A stretch of DNA of 64,000 nt. Origin: Mrakia gelida. Its lineage: Eukaryota; Basidiomycota; Tremellomycetes; Cystofilobasidiales; Mrakiaceae. Location of the stretch: positions 868,001-932,000 of the forward strand of contig BRON01000012.1 in NCBI GenBank assembly GCA_024345305.1, read 5' to 3'. Every line of letters begins with the position of its first letter. The first letter of the stretch is position 1. Positions 23,040 to 34,800 of this stretch are shown piece by piece. A program made the translations under genes and the position numbers. The notes under the pieces were generated by a model. The model made no database searches and was not told where the DNA came from. It worked only from the letters and a program-made list of their open reading frames with translations.

Positions 23040-25705
23040 TCAACGAAGCCCCTCGTTCTCACTCCTCCCACCAAGCCCATTCCAAGTCGACCCATCCTCA
23101 CTGCTCGGCTCGGTTTCCATCGCCAAACCTCCAGCAGGGGTCGTCCCTGGACCTCCGCGAGACGAGCGAGTGAAGGTCCGTCGAGCTTTGGATCCTCCTC
23201 GTCGAGGTGGAGGAGGAGCGTCCGTTCCTTCCGAGGGAGCTGTGGATGAGGCGTAGATTGAGGAAGCGACGGAGGGAGAGGAGTGAAGGGGTGGTCGAGT
23301 CGAGTTGTACGTCGAGCTGGCGGGAAGGAAGAGCGAGGGAGAAAGTCAGCTTCGATTTTCAAGCGAGGGAGTTGAAACGAACGCGACCGACTCACCGAGA
23401 GTTCTCTCTCGAGAAGGGAGAAACCAACTGCTCTCCAGCCGAGCTCTCCTCCTTCACTCCGTCCAAGGCAGGTACTCTTCTCGACCCAGCTCGTTTCCCA
23501 GCGATCCCAGCAGGGACTCGAGGAGTAAATCGATCCGCTGCTCCTCCACCATCCGTCCTCCTCGACTCCTGACTCCAAGCACTCGCTGCCGACCCTGATC
23601 GCATCACTCCTGGTCCCAGACCTCCTTCGATTCCTAGTCCTCGTCCGGCAGCTGACGATGGAGGAGGTGTGACCGCTGGTCGACCAGTGATGCTGTTGAT
23701 GGCGGCGAAAGAGGTTGGAGCGCAGAGTCGTCGCCCAGCCTTCGTTCGCTGGATCGGGGAAGGTAGTTGGAGGAGGGAGGTAGGAGTTGGAGTGGAGAGG
23801 GAGGATCGAGGGAGTCGATTGAGCGTTGTGAGCTGGTTGGAGAGCGTTGGGAAGTGGGTTGGATCCGGGGGGAGGAGGAGGAGGAATCGACGACGCGTTT
23901 GGGAAGGTCGTGTAGTCCTGGTCAAGTTGATCTCCTTGAAGGTTCCACGGCATCTCCAGACCTCCATCTCGTCCCAAGCTCAAGAACCTCGGTCGGCTCT
24001 GATCCCCCAGCCTTGGAGTCCCGTACATCTCTCCTCCCTCCGTCTCGTATCCTCCACCTCGATTCCACCCTCCAGGGACTGCTCCTCCGTCTTCTCCCTC
24101 CGTCATGTCTCCTGGAGCGAGGTTGGCGACCATGAGACCTCCAGGAAGGGGACGAGGGTTCGGGTAAGGACCGTCCGAGAGACTTGACGTGACTTCGGGA
24201 GTCAAGGGAGTCATCATCGGTGGATTCGCGAAGGGGTTCCTCGATCCGAGAGGAGCTTTGGCGGAATGAGGAGTGGTTTCGGTAGCGAAGGACCTGATCG
24301 ACGCGTTGTAGAGCGAGGGAGTCCGATGTCGACCGTTCGCTGGATCCTCGAACGTCTTGTTCTGTCGTCCTCCTCGGTACGTCTGCGAGTTGGGATCCCA
24401 TCCGTTCTCCAGCTCGCTCTCCGCGATTCCTCTCTTGATCGACATCCTCCGATCTATCCCCTTCATTCCACCACCACCACCAGAGACTCCAGCTCCACCA
24501 GCAGCAGCAGCTGTATAGGGATCCTCAGGCTCGAGAGGACCTGCTCCTGAAGCGTAGAACTTCTCGTTCGTTGACTCCACACTCGTTCGTCGACTTCCTC
24601 CGGCTCGACTTTCGGGGATGTCGTAGGAGTAGGCGTCCGAATCGTAGCTCGTCTCGCTTCCTCGTCGTCCTCCTCCACAGCACGGGAACGCTGAGCTTCC
24701 TGTTCGTCGGTAGCTGATGACCCAGGAGAGGGAAGTAGCGATGATCCCGACGAGAACGAGAGATCCGAGGCATGCGAGGATGATGAACGCGGCGGACGGG
24801 TGACGATGGAGGGCGTTCGAGGAGGCGAGTGTTGCAGAGGAGGATGGAACTGAGGAGGAGGATGCTGGAGACGCGAGAGGGGAGGATTGGGGTGGCGAAA
24901 GGGAAGAGGATTGGGAGTGGGAACTGAGGGACGGAGTTGGCGCGGAGACGATGGAGACGACGGTGCTTCCTCCGACGCTGAGGATGGCCGTAGACTGGAG
25001 GATGGAGGTCTCGACGACGGCCGACGGAGTGAGAGTAACGACGGTGGGAGGCGAGGTCTGAGTTGTAGGAAGTGATTGGTTTGGGGGAAAGGGAGGAGAG
25101 GTTGTCGTCTGAACTGGAGGAGTCGCGACGGTTGTTGGATCGGGCTGTTGAGCGTTCGAGGGAGGAGGAGACTCGACCGTTGCTGGGACTTGAGGGGTAG
25201 GAGGAGTAGGAGGAGTCATGTCCGGTTGAGTAGCGGGTCTCTCCTCTGGGTTAGTCGTTGCCGGAGGGGCGGTAGAGGGAGGCGGCTGTGGGGAGGTCGG
25301 ATCTCCGACGGTTTCCTCTCCTCCTGGCCCAAACATGATGGACTGTGCTCCTCCGTTTCCTCCTTCTGCTGCAGCCGCTCGAGTACCTCCTACGCGGGGA
25401 GACGTGTCCTCCTGAGGCCTGAGAAGGAGGAGCGGCGGCTGACCTTGCTCTGGAACGACCATGGCTTGCTGACGGCCTTGAGCGAAGACGACCGAGGTTC
25501 CGATGGACTGAGGCGAGGAGGAGAAGACTCCAAGGGGGTGATCGGGAGGCTCGGAGGGTGCTGTATCTGGGACTGCTTGGACTTGAGGAGTTGAGGGGTG
25601 GGAAGGTGGCGGGAGGGGCGCGAGGAGGTTGAAGGGAGAGAAGGGATCCGGTGAACGTCGAGGTCGAGTCTTGCGAGGGACTCGTTCGGTGACTGAGGAG
25701 GGCAT
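23040..25705 (-). CDS. Ser/Thr/Pro-rich single-pass membrane protein with a reading-frame break
   Basis: No family recognised. From ATG at 25705 the protein has a roughly 300-residue Pro/Ser/Thr-rich region rich in Val-Thr pairs, then one membrane helix (AAFIILACLGSLVLVGIIAT) followed by SYRR and a CCGGG patch. A long cytoplasmic tail with SSFAT/NPFANPP-type motifs completes it. This layout is like fungal Mid2/WSC-type wall sensors, but no cysteine-rich head is visible. Around 23709-23735 the good frame changes by +1: TFPDPANEGWATTL is in one frame, AAINSITGRPAVTPPPSS in the next. The second frame then splices through a canonical intron and stops at 23040. The N-terminal end is also uncertain: the frame stays open upstream to an acceptor at 25820, so the ATG at 25705 may be internal. 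Confidence 0.6.
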
Positions 25706-26874
25706 GCTGAACGAAGGGACGAAGGTTGACCGCTCCAGGCGGGTGTTGAAGTGGGAAAGAACGTCGTTTGGTCGCTCCCGGCGAATGGAAGGAAGGAGGA
25801 AATGCGGGAAGAAGCTCGACTGGAGGAGGAGGGAGGGGAGCGAAGGTCAGCTCGACTTTTTCCCTTCCAGCGGAACGAGCGAGCTTTATACTCACTCGAC
25901 GAGGAGGACGTATGCACCAGGCACTTATGCTATACGCTGTTGGAAAGGAGGAAGCTTGCTGAGGGGGGTGGTGTCGTCAACTAGCGAGGAGGCGAGGCGA
26001 GTTCGTCGAGGAAGGAGGGACCGAGGGAGGCTGGTCGAGGAAGCCGTTGGGACTGGAATCCGTGGGTTTCTTGGTCTGAGATGGGATCGTATTCGAGGAT
26101 CGTGACGTTCTGATCCATTCCAGAACAGTGCCGAGGTCTCTATAGGTCCTGATAACCGGCAGAGAGGGCGCGAGGGAGGAGGAGCGAGGAGAAGGGAGGG
26201 GGGATTCGATGATTGTCGTCGAGAGCACCCCTCCTCTCAGTCCTTCTTCTGCTCGATCGATGAGAGCTCGATCCGAAGACGAAGGTCTTGCGCTGTGTTT
26301 TCTGTTGGCATCTGGCGAGCGGGAAAAGGGTCGAAGATGGGTAGAAGCGGTTGAGAGAAGGAAACTCGAAACGTCGAGCTCACCGTTTCGCTCTCTCCTT
26401 CCCCTCCCGCTCTCCGTTCTCCCAGCTCGGCGATCTTCCAGAGATCTTTCAACAGGGAGGGACGAGATCCTCGAGAGGAAACTCTGTAGCTGGAGACGCT
26501 CAAACCGTCCAAAACAAGAGGAAAGAAGTAGATCTTTCGAGCTCTTCCATCACTTCATCTCCTGTTCTCGCGAATCGAAACGACGCGTGTATATCCCGAT
26601 AAAGAAAGAGAGAAGGAGCAGATGAAGACAGCCGTAAGAGCACCAAAGAGAAAGTGAGAGAAAACGAAAGGGTGAGCACGAATACAAAGTGTAGGAGAGG
26701 AAGGGCAAAGGCAAAAAAAAACGAGACGCGTCCGATTCGATTCCGGGCAAGCTCCGCGAACAGTGAAGGAAAGGGAGGGATATCTAGGTAGTGCGACTGA
26801 GTGTATACGAGGAGCGAAGTAGAGATCCAGCCATCCCAAAAAAAAAAGGGGAGAACGAAGCGAAACGAACAGTC
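25706..26874. other. Long gap with possible upstream exons of the membrane protein
   Basis: About 1.2 kb. An intron-like element (25820-25895 on the minus strand, GTGAGT donor, GCTGACC branch, CTCCAG acceptor) precedes the 25705 ATG in frame, so a 5' exon probably lies here. A 45-codon minus ORF begins at 26118 (MDQNVTILEYDPISDQ). Another minus stretch (26237-26512) has a clear GTGAGC...GCTCGCCAG intron and reads KDLWKIAELGERRAGG then AQDLRLRIELSSIEQKKD. I could not connect these into one model. Confidence 0.35.
26237..26512 (-). other. Unresolved coding-like segment with one intron
   Basis: Minus-strand open stretch reading LLKDLWKIAELGERRAGG, an intron with GTGAGC donor and CCAG acceptor, then MPTENTAQDLRLRIELSSI and a stop at 26237. 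No ATG in frame upstream that I could confirm and no family recognised. It may be a small gene, or a 5' exon of the membrane protein on the same strand. Confidence 0.25.
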
Positions 26875-28578
26875 CTAAACGAGAAGAGCAGCTCCGACGA
26901 ACCCAAAGAAACCAACGACCCAGCTGCTTCGCGACCTTTCCTCCGAGGCTGAGCTGGTAGTTCCACCGCCACTTCCAGTCGATCCGGAGGTGGCCTGAGC
27001 GACGACTCCACTGGTGGTGCCCGATGTCGTGACGGTGGGCGCGTAGTAGCTCTGGACGGGGATCCCGGTCGCGGTATATCTCGTTGCCGTTCCAGTTGCT
27101 GTGGTAGCGGCGGCAGCACCTCCAGCAGCGGTGATTCCACAGGCGGTTTGGGCACCTAGCAAAGCGAGAGAACAAGACGAAAAAGAGGTGAGCCCCGGGT
27201 CGGAGCAAAGGAGGGGACGCGAAGGGAAAGCGAAAGAGGAAAGAACGAACGCGTCCACAGAGCCGCGATGGTAGCTTGCTCAGTCGTTCCGAAGGCACCT
27301 AGAGACGACCACAAGGGGGGAAGGATGGAGAGCAGAGGAGAGTCAGCTCGGTCGTACGAAGAAAGGAGGAAGAAGAGAACGACGCGAAGGGGGGGCTCGA
27401 GCTCACCTTGGATGTTGTTCACGACACACTGAGTCTGACAGGTCTGCCCGTCGTTGAAGATGGCCTGAGTACACACGCAGGCATCCGTCGTGCAAGCCTT
27501 TTCGATGAAGAACGCAACCAAAAGGAAGTTCAGCGTCTCGCTCTCTCGCGCTCGGTCTTTAAAGAACGGAATGGTCTAGAACTCACTGCAATGTCTGCCT
27601 GTACCGTAGCACAGTTGGCAGGGCAGGTTCCATCGACGGCAGCGTACCAAGCAGCGATAGCCGTGTACCCAGCAGTGGTTCCCGTAGCTCCGGCAGCGGT
27701 GGTAGAGGTTCGGGCGGCGGAGGAGGTAGAGGAGGATCGAGTCGAGGAGGAGACGGCGGAGGAGCTCGTTGTAACGGCAGGAGTGACGAGTGCTGGAATA
27801 GCGGCGAGTTCTCCTTGATCGACACAGTCCTGAGCGTAGACTAGTGAATTGTTTCAAGAGGCAGAGGATCAGGGTCTGGTGGGAGGGGGAGGAAAGAAGA
27901 TGGGACGGAGGGAGAGTGAGCTCACCATCGAATCCGTTCTGAACGACAAGAGCCTGAGCTGCCGTTCCAGATCCAGAGAGCAAGCAGTTCATGCAGGTCA
28001 CAGTCTGAGCTGAGGCTGCACACGAGCACACGTCGTCCGTGCAGGTCTGGTAGAAGAGAAGGAACGTTTCAGCCTCGGTCTTTTTGAGCTCGACCTCGTT
28101 CGTCCTCCCTCCTTCGCGGAAGGCCGACTCACGTTGGACTGAGCGACCATAGGAGCACAGGTAGCCGTGCACGCAGTCGTGACGTAGGTAACCGGTCCAG
28201 CGATGAGAGCCTGGAGAGCTGTTGTCGCTCGTTTTGAGAAGGGTTGGGAGGAGGAGGAGGAGGCGGAGGAGGAGAGGGGGTTGAGCAGAAGGGCTGGACG
28301 TTTGGAGGAAAGCGAAAGCACCAAAATGAGAAGAGTCAGTTCTTCCAGTACTATGCGAAGAAGCATAGTGCGGTCCCATCTCTCGTCCTTCGTACCCTCC
28401 AGCCTCTCCCAGGAAAGAGGACGAGCAGGAGGAAGGGGTCGTTTGTGACGACGAGAGCTCGTCCTCCGCTCCTTCCCTTCCTCAAGCTCGACCCCTTCCC
28501 TCCCTTCCCAGGCTGTTGACTCAATCTGAAGACTCACCGAGTAGAAGAGAAGACGGAATAGCAGCTGATCGAAACATG
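26875..28578 (-). CDS. Secreted cysteine-rich GPI-anchored protein with a duplicated module
   Basis: Starts MFRSAAIPSSLLLALLLNPL, a signal peptide, followed by SSQPFSKR, a dibasic Kex2-type processing site. Two homologous cysteine modules follow: ACTATCAPMVAQSN + TCTDDVCSCAASAQT, and TCPANCATVQADIA + ACTTDACVCTQAIFNDG. Both have C-x3-C-x9-C-x4-C-x-C and two further Cys. A Ser/Thr linker separates them. After the second module comes a Thr/Ala/Ser/Gly stalk, then SSWVVGFFGFVGAALLV at the end, a GPI-attachment signal. The whole fits a cell-wall or plasma-membrane-anchored surface protein. It is not a canonical eight-Cys CFEM domain. Module function unknown. A phase-0 intron falls at the same point in both modules. 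Confidence 0.82.
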
Positions 28579-28896
28579 ATGGAAGCGGTTTCGACTCGAG
28601 CCAAGGGTGAGGGGTTGGGGAGAGGAAGAGAGGAAGGAGAGCAGCAGCTCCGACGTTTGTTTTCGTCCCAGTTGATCTGAGCCGTTCCGACCTTCCAAGT
28701 CCTTCGCATTTTTCGCAGAGAATTTGCTCGCAGACACCTTGAGGTGATCAGGAATGGATTGAAATCGAGACGGGATCCCAAAAAAAGGAGATAAATCGAG
28801 CCCGGCGGGCGCAAGAAGGGAAGGAGGAGAGCTGAGCTCACATCGAGTTGACCTTCGACCAGATCAGTCAGCTCTCCTCCCTCTCATCCCTCAACT
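28579..28896. promoter_or_regulatory. Divergent promoter region, GPI protein / CCDC97-like
   Basis: A 318-nt spacer between start codons of divergent genes. Near the right end it has CT-rich tracts; no TATA-like element stands out. Confidence 0.4.
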
Positions 28897-29865
28897 ATGG
28901 AACAAGACCCTTCATCACCCCCACCACCTCCACCAGCTCCCTTACCTCCTCGCACAATCACCGAGCCTCAAATCCTAGCTCTCCTCCACTACGTCTCCCT
29001 CCCAGCTCCTCAAGATCCCACCGTCCCCCCCTCCCTTCCCTCCTCCCCTCTCTCCTTCCTCTCAACCTACATCTCCTCCCTCCCTCAGAACCTGCTCCTC
29101 CTCTTCGGATCCCCCATCACCTCCCCACTAGAACGATCCTCCATCCTACCCATACGGAATCGTCGGCTCACATTCGCAACCTCCTCGCCCTCCCTCCTCT
29201 CAGCTCGAAGAGCGAAACGTCGCCATCCTCTCCTTTGGGAACGAGTCGTCGGAGCTGGACCCGTCCCTGGGAATCACGGAAGTGATGATGATAGCTCGGA
29301 GGACGAGGAGATGTGGGCTCAGGAGAAGGGAGTGCTCGGAGGACAGGCGAAGATCGGGAGGTTCGGAGCTCTGTTGAAAGGGTTCGAGGAGGAGAGGGAG
29401 GGTGAGAGGTTGAGAGGCAGGAAGAAGGAGGAGAGGAAGAGGGAAGAAGGGGAAGGAGAGGAGTTCGATAGCGAGAGTGACGAGGAGGAGGAAAACGAGG
29501 GAGAGAGGGATGGGCCGGTGTTGGAAGGGACGCTTGAGGAGAGGATCGAGATGTTCGAGAGGCTGGTCAGGGAGAGGTTTTTGAACGGTTTGGAGGTGAG
29601 TTCTGCTCTTGTCAAAAAGATTGGGGGATTAGCAACGTCTTATCTTTCGTCGGGATTGCAGATGGGACGATGGAACTGACTCGAGTTCGCTTTCTCGCGA
29701 CAGGACGTCGACTACGATCCCATCGACCTCTCGGAGACCTGGGATCCGCCCCCGTCAGGAGACCTCTCGCAGGACAATTGGTTCCACGCTGAATCTCCAG
29801 AGGCGAGCTCGACAGCAGTTGGGGACGAGGCTGATGGTTTGGGAGAGGGAGAGTACGATTATTGA
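28897..29865 (+). CDS. CCDC97-like (DUF2052) protein
   Basis: Two exons (28897-29595, 29704-29865) give 286 residues. The Pro-rich N-terminus has ILALLHYVSLPAPQD. An acidic/coiled middle follows (FEEEREGERLRGRKKEERKR, FDSESDEEEENEGERDG). The C-terminal core has LEERIEMFERLVRERFLNGLE, then DVDYDPIDLSETWD and EGEYDY. The sequence RFL-G-(x)-D-x-DYxPxD is the hallmark of the CCDC97 family, small proteins that associate with the SF3B complex of the U2 snRNP. A role in splicing is inferred from that family. The intron falls just before the DxDYDP motif. Low complexity limits certainty about the N-terminal half. Confidence 0.72.
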
Positions 29866-30063
29866 TCGATGAGCCTCCTCTCGACTTCGTTCCTCGCGCC
29901 TGACTCCTAGTCGAAGCTGGATCCGACGAGCTCGTCCTCTCGGTGATCTCTCTTGTCCTTTGATCCTACTTGGCACTCGAGAGCTCTTGCTTGTTTGCCT
30001 CCGAAGTCGAGAAAGACGAGTCGTCCGACAGCTCGACGCGTCGAACGTTTCCTCCTCCGTCCT
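29866..30063. other. 3' flank of the CCDC97-like gene up to the inverted repeat
   Basis: 198 nt of non-coding sequence. It includes a GACGCGTC palindrome at 30035-30042 and ends exactly where the left inverted-repeat arm begins. Confidence 0.4.
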
Positions 30064-30134
30064 CTCGAACACCCGTATCCGGCGAGTCGATCTTAACCAC
30101 AAGCCGACGCTCTAACCACCTAAACTACAAAGTC
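30064..30134 (-). pseudogene. Truncated tRNA-His remnant
   Basis: Identical to the first 71 nt of the tRNA-His at 35577-35661, including the acceptor 5' strand GACTTTG, the D-arm, the anticodon stem-loop with its 12-nt intron and the T-stem GGGTG. It stops in the T-loop after TTCGAG; the 3' T-stem, acceptor 3' strand and T5 terminator are replaced by unrelated sequence. It cannot fold into a complete tRNA. Confidence 0.88.
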
Positions 30135-30482
30135 ACTGGTTATTTGATGTTTACAAAGTCACCGGTGCTGGACTTGTTTCAGCAAGAAGAAGCGGGAGGG
30201 GAGGGGAGGGGGGGCGAGGAGAGGCGGAAAGGATTGCAGGTAGACGTGTGTTGCCTTCCCTTGCTCCTCGTTCGTGTTTGGATTTAAGGTAAGATTTTTT
30301 CGCCTTCTCCTTTGACTTTGCCGAAGTCGCTCGTGGAAAGAGCGAATCCTCAGTCTAGCACGACAGTCGAACTCGATGGGTCGTCGTCGTCTCGAGGAGC
30401 CGTCCTTTCCCCCCTTCCCTTTGGTGGAGCTCTACGGCTCGCTGTACTCGAGAATTTTACTTTCGCCTCACTGGTGTCGGAA
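30064..30482. repeat. Left arm of a 419-bp inverted repeat
   Basis: This 419-nt block is the reverse complement of 35229-35647. I compared it by eye base by base and found only a few differences, all near the inner end (GCCTCACTGGTGTCGG here, CACCTCACTGGTGTTGG in the other). The outer end is the 5' part of a tRNA-His in minus orientation; the rest is its upstream flank, including AAGATTTTTTCGCC and a short open frame (MTLPKSLVERANPQSS) present in both arms. No target-site duplication flanks the arms. Confidence 0.9.
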
Positions 30483-31846
30483 CGCAAGGATAAAGCTGTA
30501 AGCGTGAACTCGGAGCAGCACGACGCGTCGAAACGCGAGGGTTCGACGAGGGACGAGGCCGTGAGCCTACCCGAGATTTGAAAGCATGCTGCAGTTGGGG
30601 GTCATTGAAGGTGTGTTGAAGCTTGACTGGTACGCTCCTGCCCTGCGCGAGCAACCTCGGGCTAGATTTTGACACGAGGAGAGACGCGTCGTCTTCGGTG
30701 GGTTCGTGTGTTGGGAGTCTGCCAGATTTGATTGTAAACCCTATCGGTCTTTGGGAGAGGGTTATGGTAACACACTAGAGAGTCTGATATCTCTCTCAAA
30801 GTTGACGTCAAACTCGATCTTGAGGACGAAAAGAATCGTTTCCCCGCCTGTTCTTCGAGCTCACCATCCGACTCCTTCGTTTCGAACAAGGCTGCCTTTC
30901 ACCGTTGGCTTCAAACCACCGTCGTCGAACCTTTGGGACATTCTCTTACACTCGGCACCGACAGATCTCTCGCTAGGCAGATAAACTTGCAAAGACTGGG
31001 GAAGGAGGCAAGTCGAATCTCGAAAGCTGGGTCTTTCTCTCGGTGAGCTCAACCTTTCCTTCCTTCCTTCCCTCCCTCTTCCTCCTCCTGTCCCCCTTTC
31101 TTTCTTGGAGGGTAGCTCGTCCCCATAGATGTGTAGAAGCTTCGTTTTCTGAGTGGGCCTCCTTCCCCGTCGCTGTATCTCTTGTTGGAAGCAGAGCACC
31201 TCCCAGCCTCGTCGTCTCGCATGGGAGGAGGGAGCGAGCGGGACTCGGACGACCCCCATCTCGCCTCGCCCTCAACCTCGCCAGCCAAGCCTCTCATGTC
31301 GAGGTAGCAGCGGAAGGATGTAGCAGAGCTTCAGTGAAATCACTGATGCCTTAGCTGGCCTTTGATTTGTCGAAGGATGGAGGAGACACAGAGTTCATCA
31401 GCTCGTCCCTCCCTTCGCGAGCTTTCCTCTCTTCCTCTTGCTCGTCTCGAGCTTTCCCATTCCTCTCTCTGGTCTGCGCAACTGAAGAAACTTTCCGAAC
31501 GTCCCCTTATCTCGATTAGATCACCACCAAGGAACAGGCAGCTCCTAATATCCTCACTCGCCTGCAGCCTGCTTGGGACGAGGACGAGGACCCCTTCTTC
31601 TTCCATCCTGGCTCTTTAACGTGCAGCGACGATCTTTCTCTGCACCCGTCGGTCTTCTCCTCAGATAGCAAGGGATCCGGATGATAGGGTCGGATTCCCG
31701 ACTCTCTTGGACGTATTGGAATAGCCGCGTCAAATTTGTTGGCCCACTGAATTGGCCTCGGTGAGGTCTCTCTCCAATCGTTTCGGGTTTTTAGTCTTCA
31801 CCCACTGACCACCAGCTCCTCCGCTTTCCTTCCTCCCCTCTTCACC
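30483..31846. other. Gap inside the repeat pair: possible gene relic and permease promoter
   Basis: About 1.36 kb between the left arm and the permease start. One frame (30774-31042) is open for 89 codons (SDISLKVDVKLDLEDEKNR, LARQINLQRLGKEASR) and ends at a GTGAGC donor. A later open frame (31137-31306) ends SPAKPLMSR. There is no confirmed start codon. I do not recognise a family; it may be the relic of a gene or an unlinked exon. Confidence 0.35.
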
Positions 31847-34800
31847 ATGTCTGTCACATCAATCTCAGAGGTCAACGAGGACCGAATGGACGAGAAGAAG
31901 ATCTCTTCCGTCGACGAGAAGGACATCGACGTCGCCTCCCTCCGTCGAGGAGAGAGCGGGCTCGACACGTCAAAGGAACACGCTCATCGAAGGCTCGAAC
32001 CTCGGTGAGTTTCCCTTTATCCCTCCGTATCTCGTACACTCGAACCAGTCCATCCTTCGTCTTCTCTCCGTTCTGTAAAGGCGACGCGAGGACGGCTCGA
32101 GAAACGAGACGGGGTTGCTTCGCGAGACTTCCTTATCTCACCCTCCAGTTCTGACCTCCCCTCCCTTGTCTTTCCTACCTGGCAGACACCTTCAGCTCAT
32201 CACCATCGCTGGAGGTATCGGAAGCTCCTTGTTCGTTCTCATAGGGAGCGCACTCGTCGGAGGCGGACCCGTCTCGCTCGTTCTCGGGATGTTGTTCTGG
32301 ATTTCCGTTATGATGGCGGTCTCGTACTTCCGTGAGTCTTTCCGAGCTCAATTTCCCCTCCTCCTCCCGCTCTCGCTCCTACGACCACTTGTTTCGAGCC
32401 CACACTCTCACTTGTCCGCCGCGTCGCTTCACCCGAGCTGATCAAGCCTCTTTTCCTCTCTCGCGCTCAACAGAAATGGAAATTGTGAGCTCGTTCGAAC
32501 GTCTCCTCTTCGCCCTCCGAGCTCCCGCTCACCCGCCTTGCTTTCTTCTCTCAGACAACTCTCCTCCCCATCGACGCCGCGTTCATCAACACTGCCAGCC
32601 GTTTCGTCGACCCAGCCTTCGGTTTCGGAGTCGGATTGAACTATCTCGTCACTGCCTGCTTCGTTCTGCTCTACGAGATCACGAGTGAGTCAGAAGTCGG
32701 CCTTCAAAGATGAACACCTTGCGTTGGACGAGCTCGACGCGAAACTGATATCTCTCGCTTCCCTCGTCTCTCAGTCATCAACGTCGTCGTCTCCTACTGG
32801 GGAGATATACACCCTGCTATCCTCATCACCATCCTGCTGGTCGTTTTCGGCGCTTTGAATCTCTGGAACGTGAAGGTGCGCGACTCGTCCTTCGTTTCCC
32901 TCTCGCTCTGTTTCCCTGGCCGAAAGCTGACCTCTTCCTCTTTTCCTCTTCAGTGGTTCGGAGAAGCCGAGTTCTGGATCGCTACCGGAAAGGGTGAGTC
33001 GAAGCGAAACGCAACGATTGATCTCGCAGACGCGAGTCTGAACGACGGGTCTGACCTTTCCCTCTTCCATCCCCCTCTCCTCCCCTTTTCTCTCTCTCCC
33101 TCTTCTCCCCTCTCTCTCTACTACCACACCCAGTCATACTCGTCTTCCTTCTCGCCTTCTTCACTCTCGTAACGATGTGCGGTGGAAACCCGATCAAGGA
33201 CAAGTACGGATTCCGATACTGGAACGATCCATCGCCGATGGTCGGATCCACTCCTGGGAAACGATTCGAGGGCTTCTGGAGCTGCGTGGTGTATGCTGCT
33301 TTTGCCATCGTAGGACCGGACTACATCTCGTTGATGAGCGGAGAGGTCAAGTCGCCGAGGAAGGTCTTGCCCAAAGCCTACCGGTCGACCACCTTCAGGC
33401 TTCTCTTCTTCTACGGACTTGGAGCATTCTGCGTCGCCACGATCTGCGCTTCGGACGACCCTGATCTTCTCACCGCTTTGAAGGATGGAGGAGGAGGAGC
33501 TGCCAAGTCGCCATACGTCGCAGCGTTCGTCCCTCGTCACTCGTCTCTCCCCTTCCCGAGTCGTAGATTGAGGGCTGACCTCGCGTTCCTCGATCTCACA
33601 GTATGAAGCGACTTCAGATTCCTTACCTTGGCTCTGTTGTCAACGCTGGAGTCCTCATCTCGCTGCTCTCGACCGCGAACACTTACGGTTCGTCTCTCCC
33701 AGTCTCGCGTCGAGATCTTCGTCGCTGATCGTGTTTTTGTGTTCCGCAGTCTACACCGTCTCGAGATCTCTTCACGGTCTCGCTTTGGCTGGTCAGGCTC
33801 CCAAGATCTTCCGAACTCTGAACCGTGAGTCGCCTGAGCCAAAGAAGTGGACGAGACGCGACTCGACTCGACTCGCTTTCTCACGGTGCTTACTCTTCGT
33901 CTTGTCTTTCACCTCAGGCAACGGAGTTCCCTACATCGCCGTCATCTTTGCTCTCTGCTTCGGATGCCTCTCGTACCTCCAGGTATCAGCTGGAACCTAC
34001 CGTTCGTTCCCTCAATCCGACTTGGATTCGAGTTCAACCTCGTCTCGTTTGTCTCGACTCTTCCCTCGTTCGAGTTGACCTTACCTCCTTCTCGTCTCAT
34101 CTTCTTAGGTGTTATCGGATGGTGGGTCAGCATCACTACCACCTCGGAGATCCTGACTTGGTGGGTCATGGGATGGACCTTCCTCGCCTACCGACGAGCT
34201 TTGAACGCTCAAGGTCTCGACAAGGGAGACTTCCGACCCGTTTCGGTCAGATACGGAGTTGCTGCTGCCTGGTGAGTGAACTTCCGACTTGCGTGCTCTT
34301 GTTTTTTTCGACGTCATCGTGCGAAAGAAGGGAGAGGGTTGAGTCGAGCCGTCGACGACTCCCCTTCGAGTCCTTTGCTTGCTTGAGTTGAGCGACGAAC
34401 TGATCGAATCGTCTCTCTCCTTCGAACAGGTATGTCATCGTCATCGTTGGCCTCACCATGCTGTTCCAGGGATACACGCTTTTCGTCCCAGGTGGTTGGG
34501 ACGGCCTGAACTTGTTCGTTGTTTCCCTTACCCTTCCTCCCCGTTTCTCCTTCCCTCTCGTGCTCTTCTTATGATTCGCGTGCTCACTATCCCCTTCCCT
34601 TTATTTGCGTCACCCACAGCTTCTTCAGCTACGCCGCCATGTTCATCTTCCTCCTCGCCGGTGTCTCGTGGAAGCTCATCAAACGAACGAAGATGGTCAA
34701 ACCTCTCGAGGCCGATTTCGAGTCAGACATCGACGTCATCACCGCTTACGAGGCAGAGGTCGAGGCTGAGGAGGCGGGGAAGCCGAAGTCGAGGAGCGAT

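Noticed and set aside
23036..23700. Continuation of frame 1 of the membrane protein to a stop at 23036
   Set aside because: It reads through a canonical GTGAGT intron and uses rare codons; the next frame has ordinary codons and a clean splice.
30312..30581. Open frame MTLPKSLVERANPQSS shared by both repeat arms as a gene
   Set aside because: It lies in tRNA upstream flank, has no domain and differs in its later codons between arms; the ends diverge.
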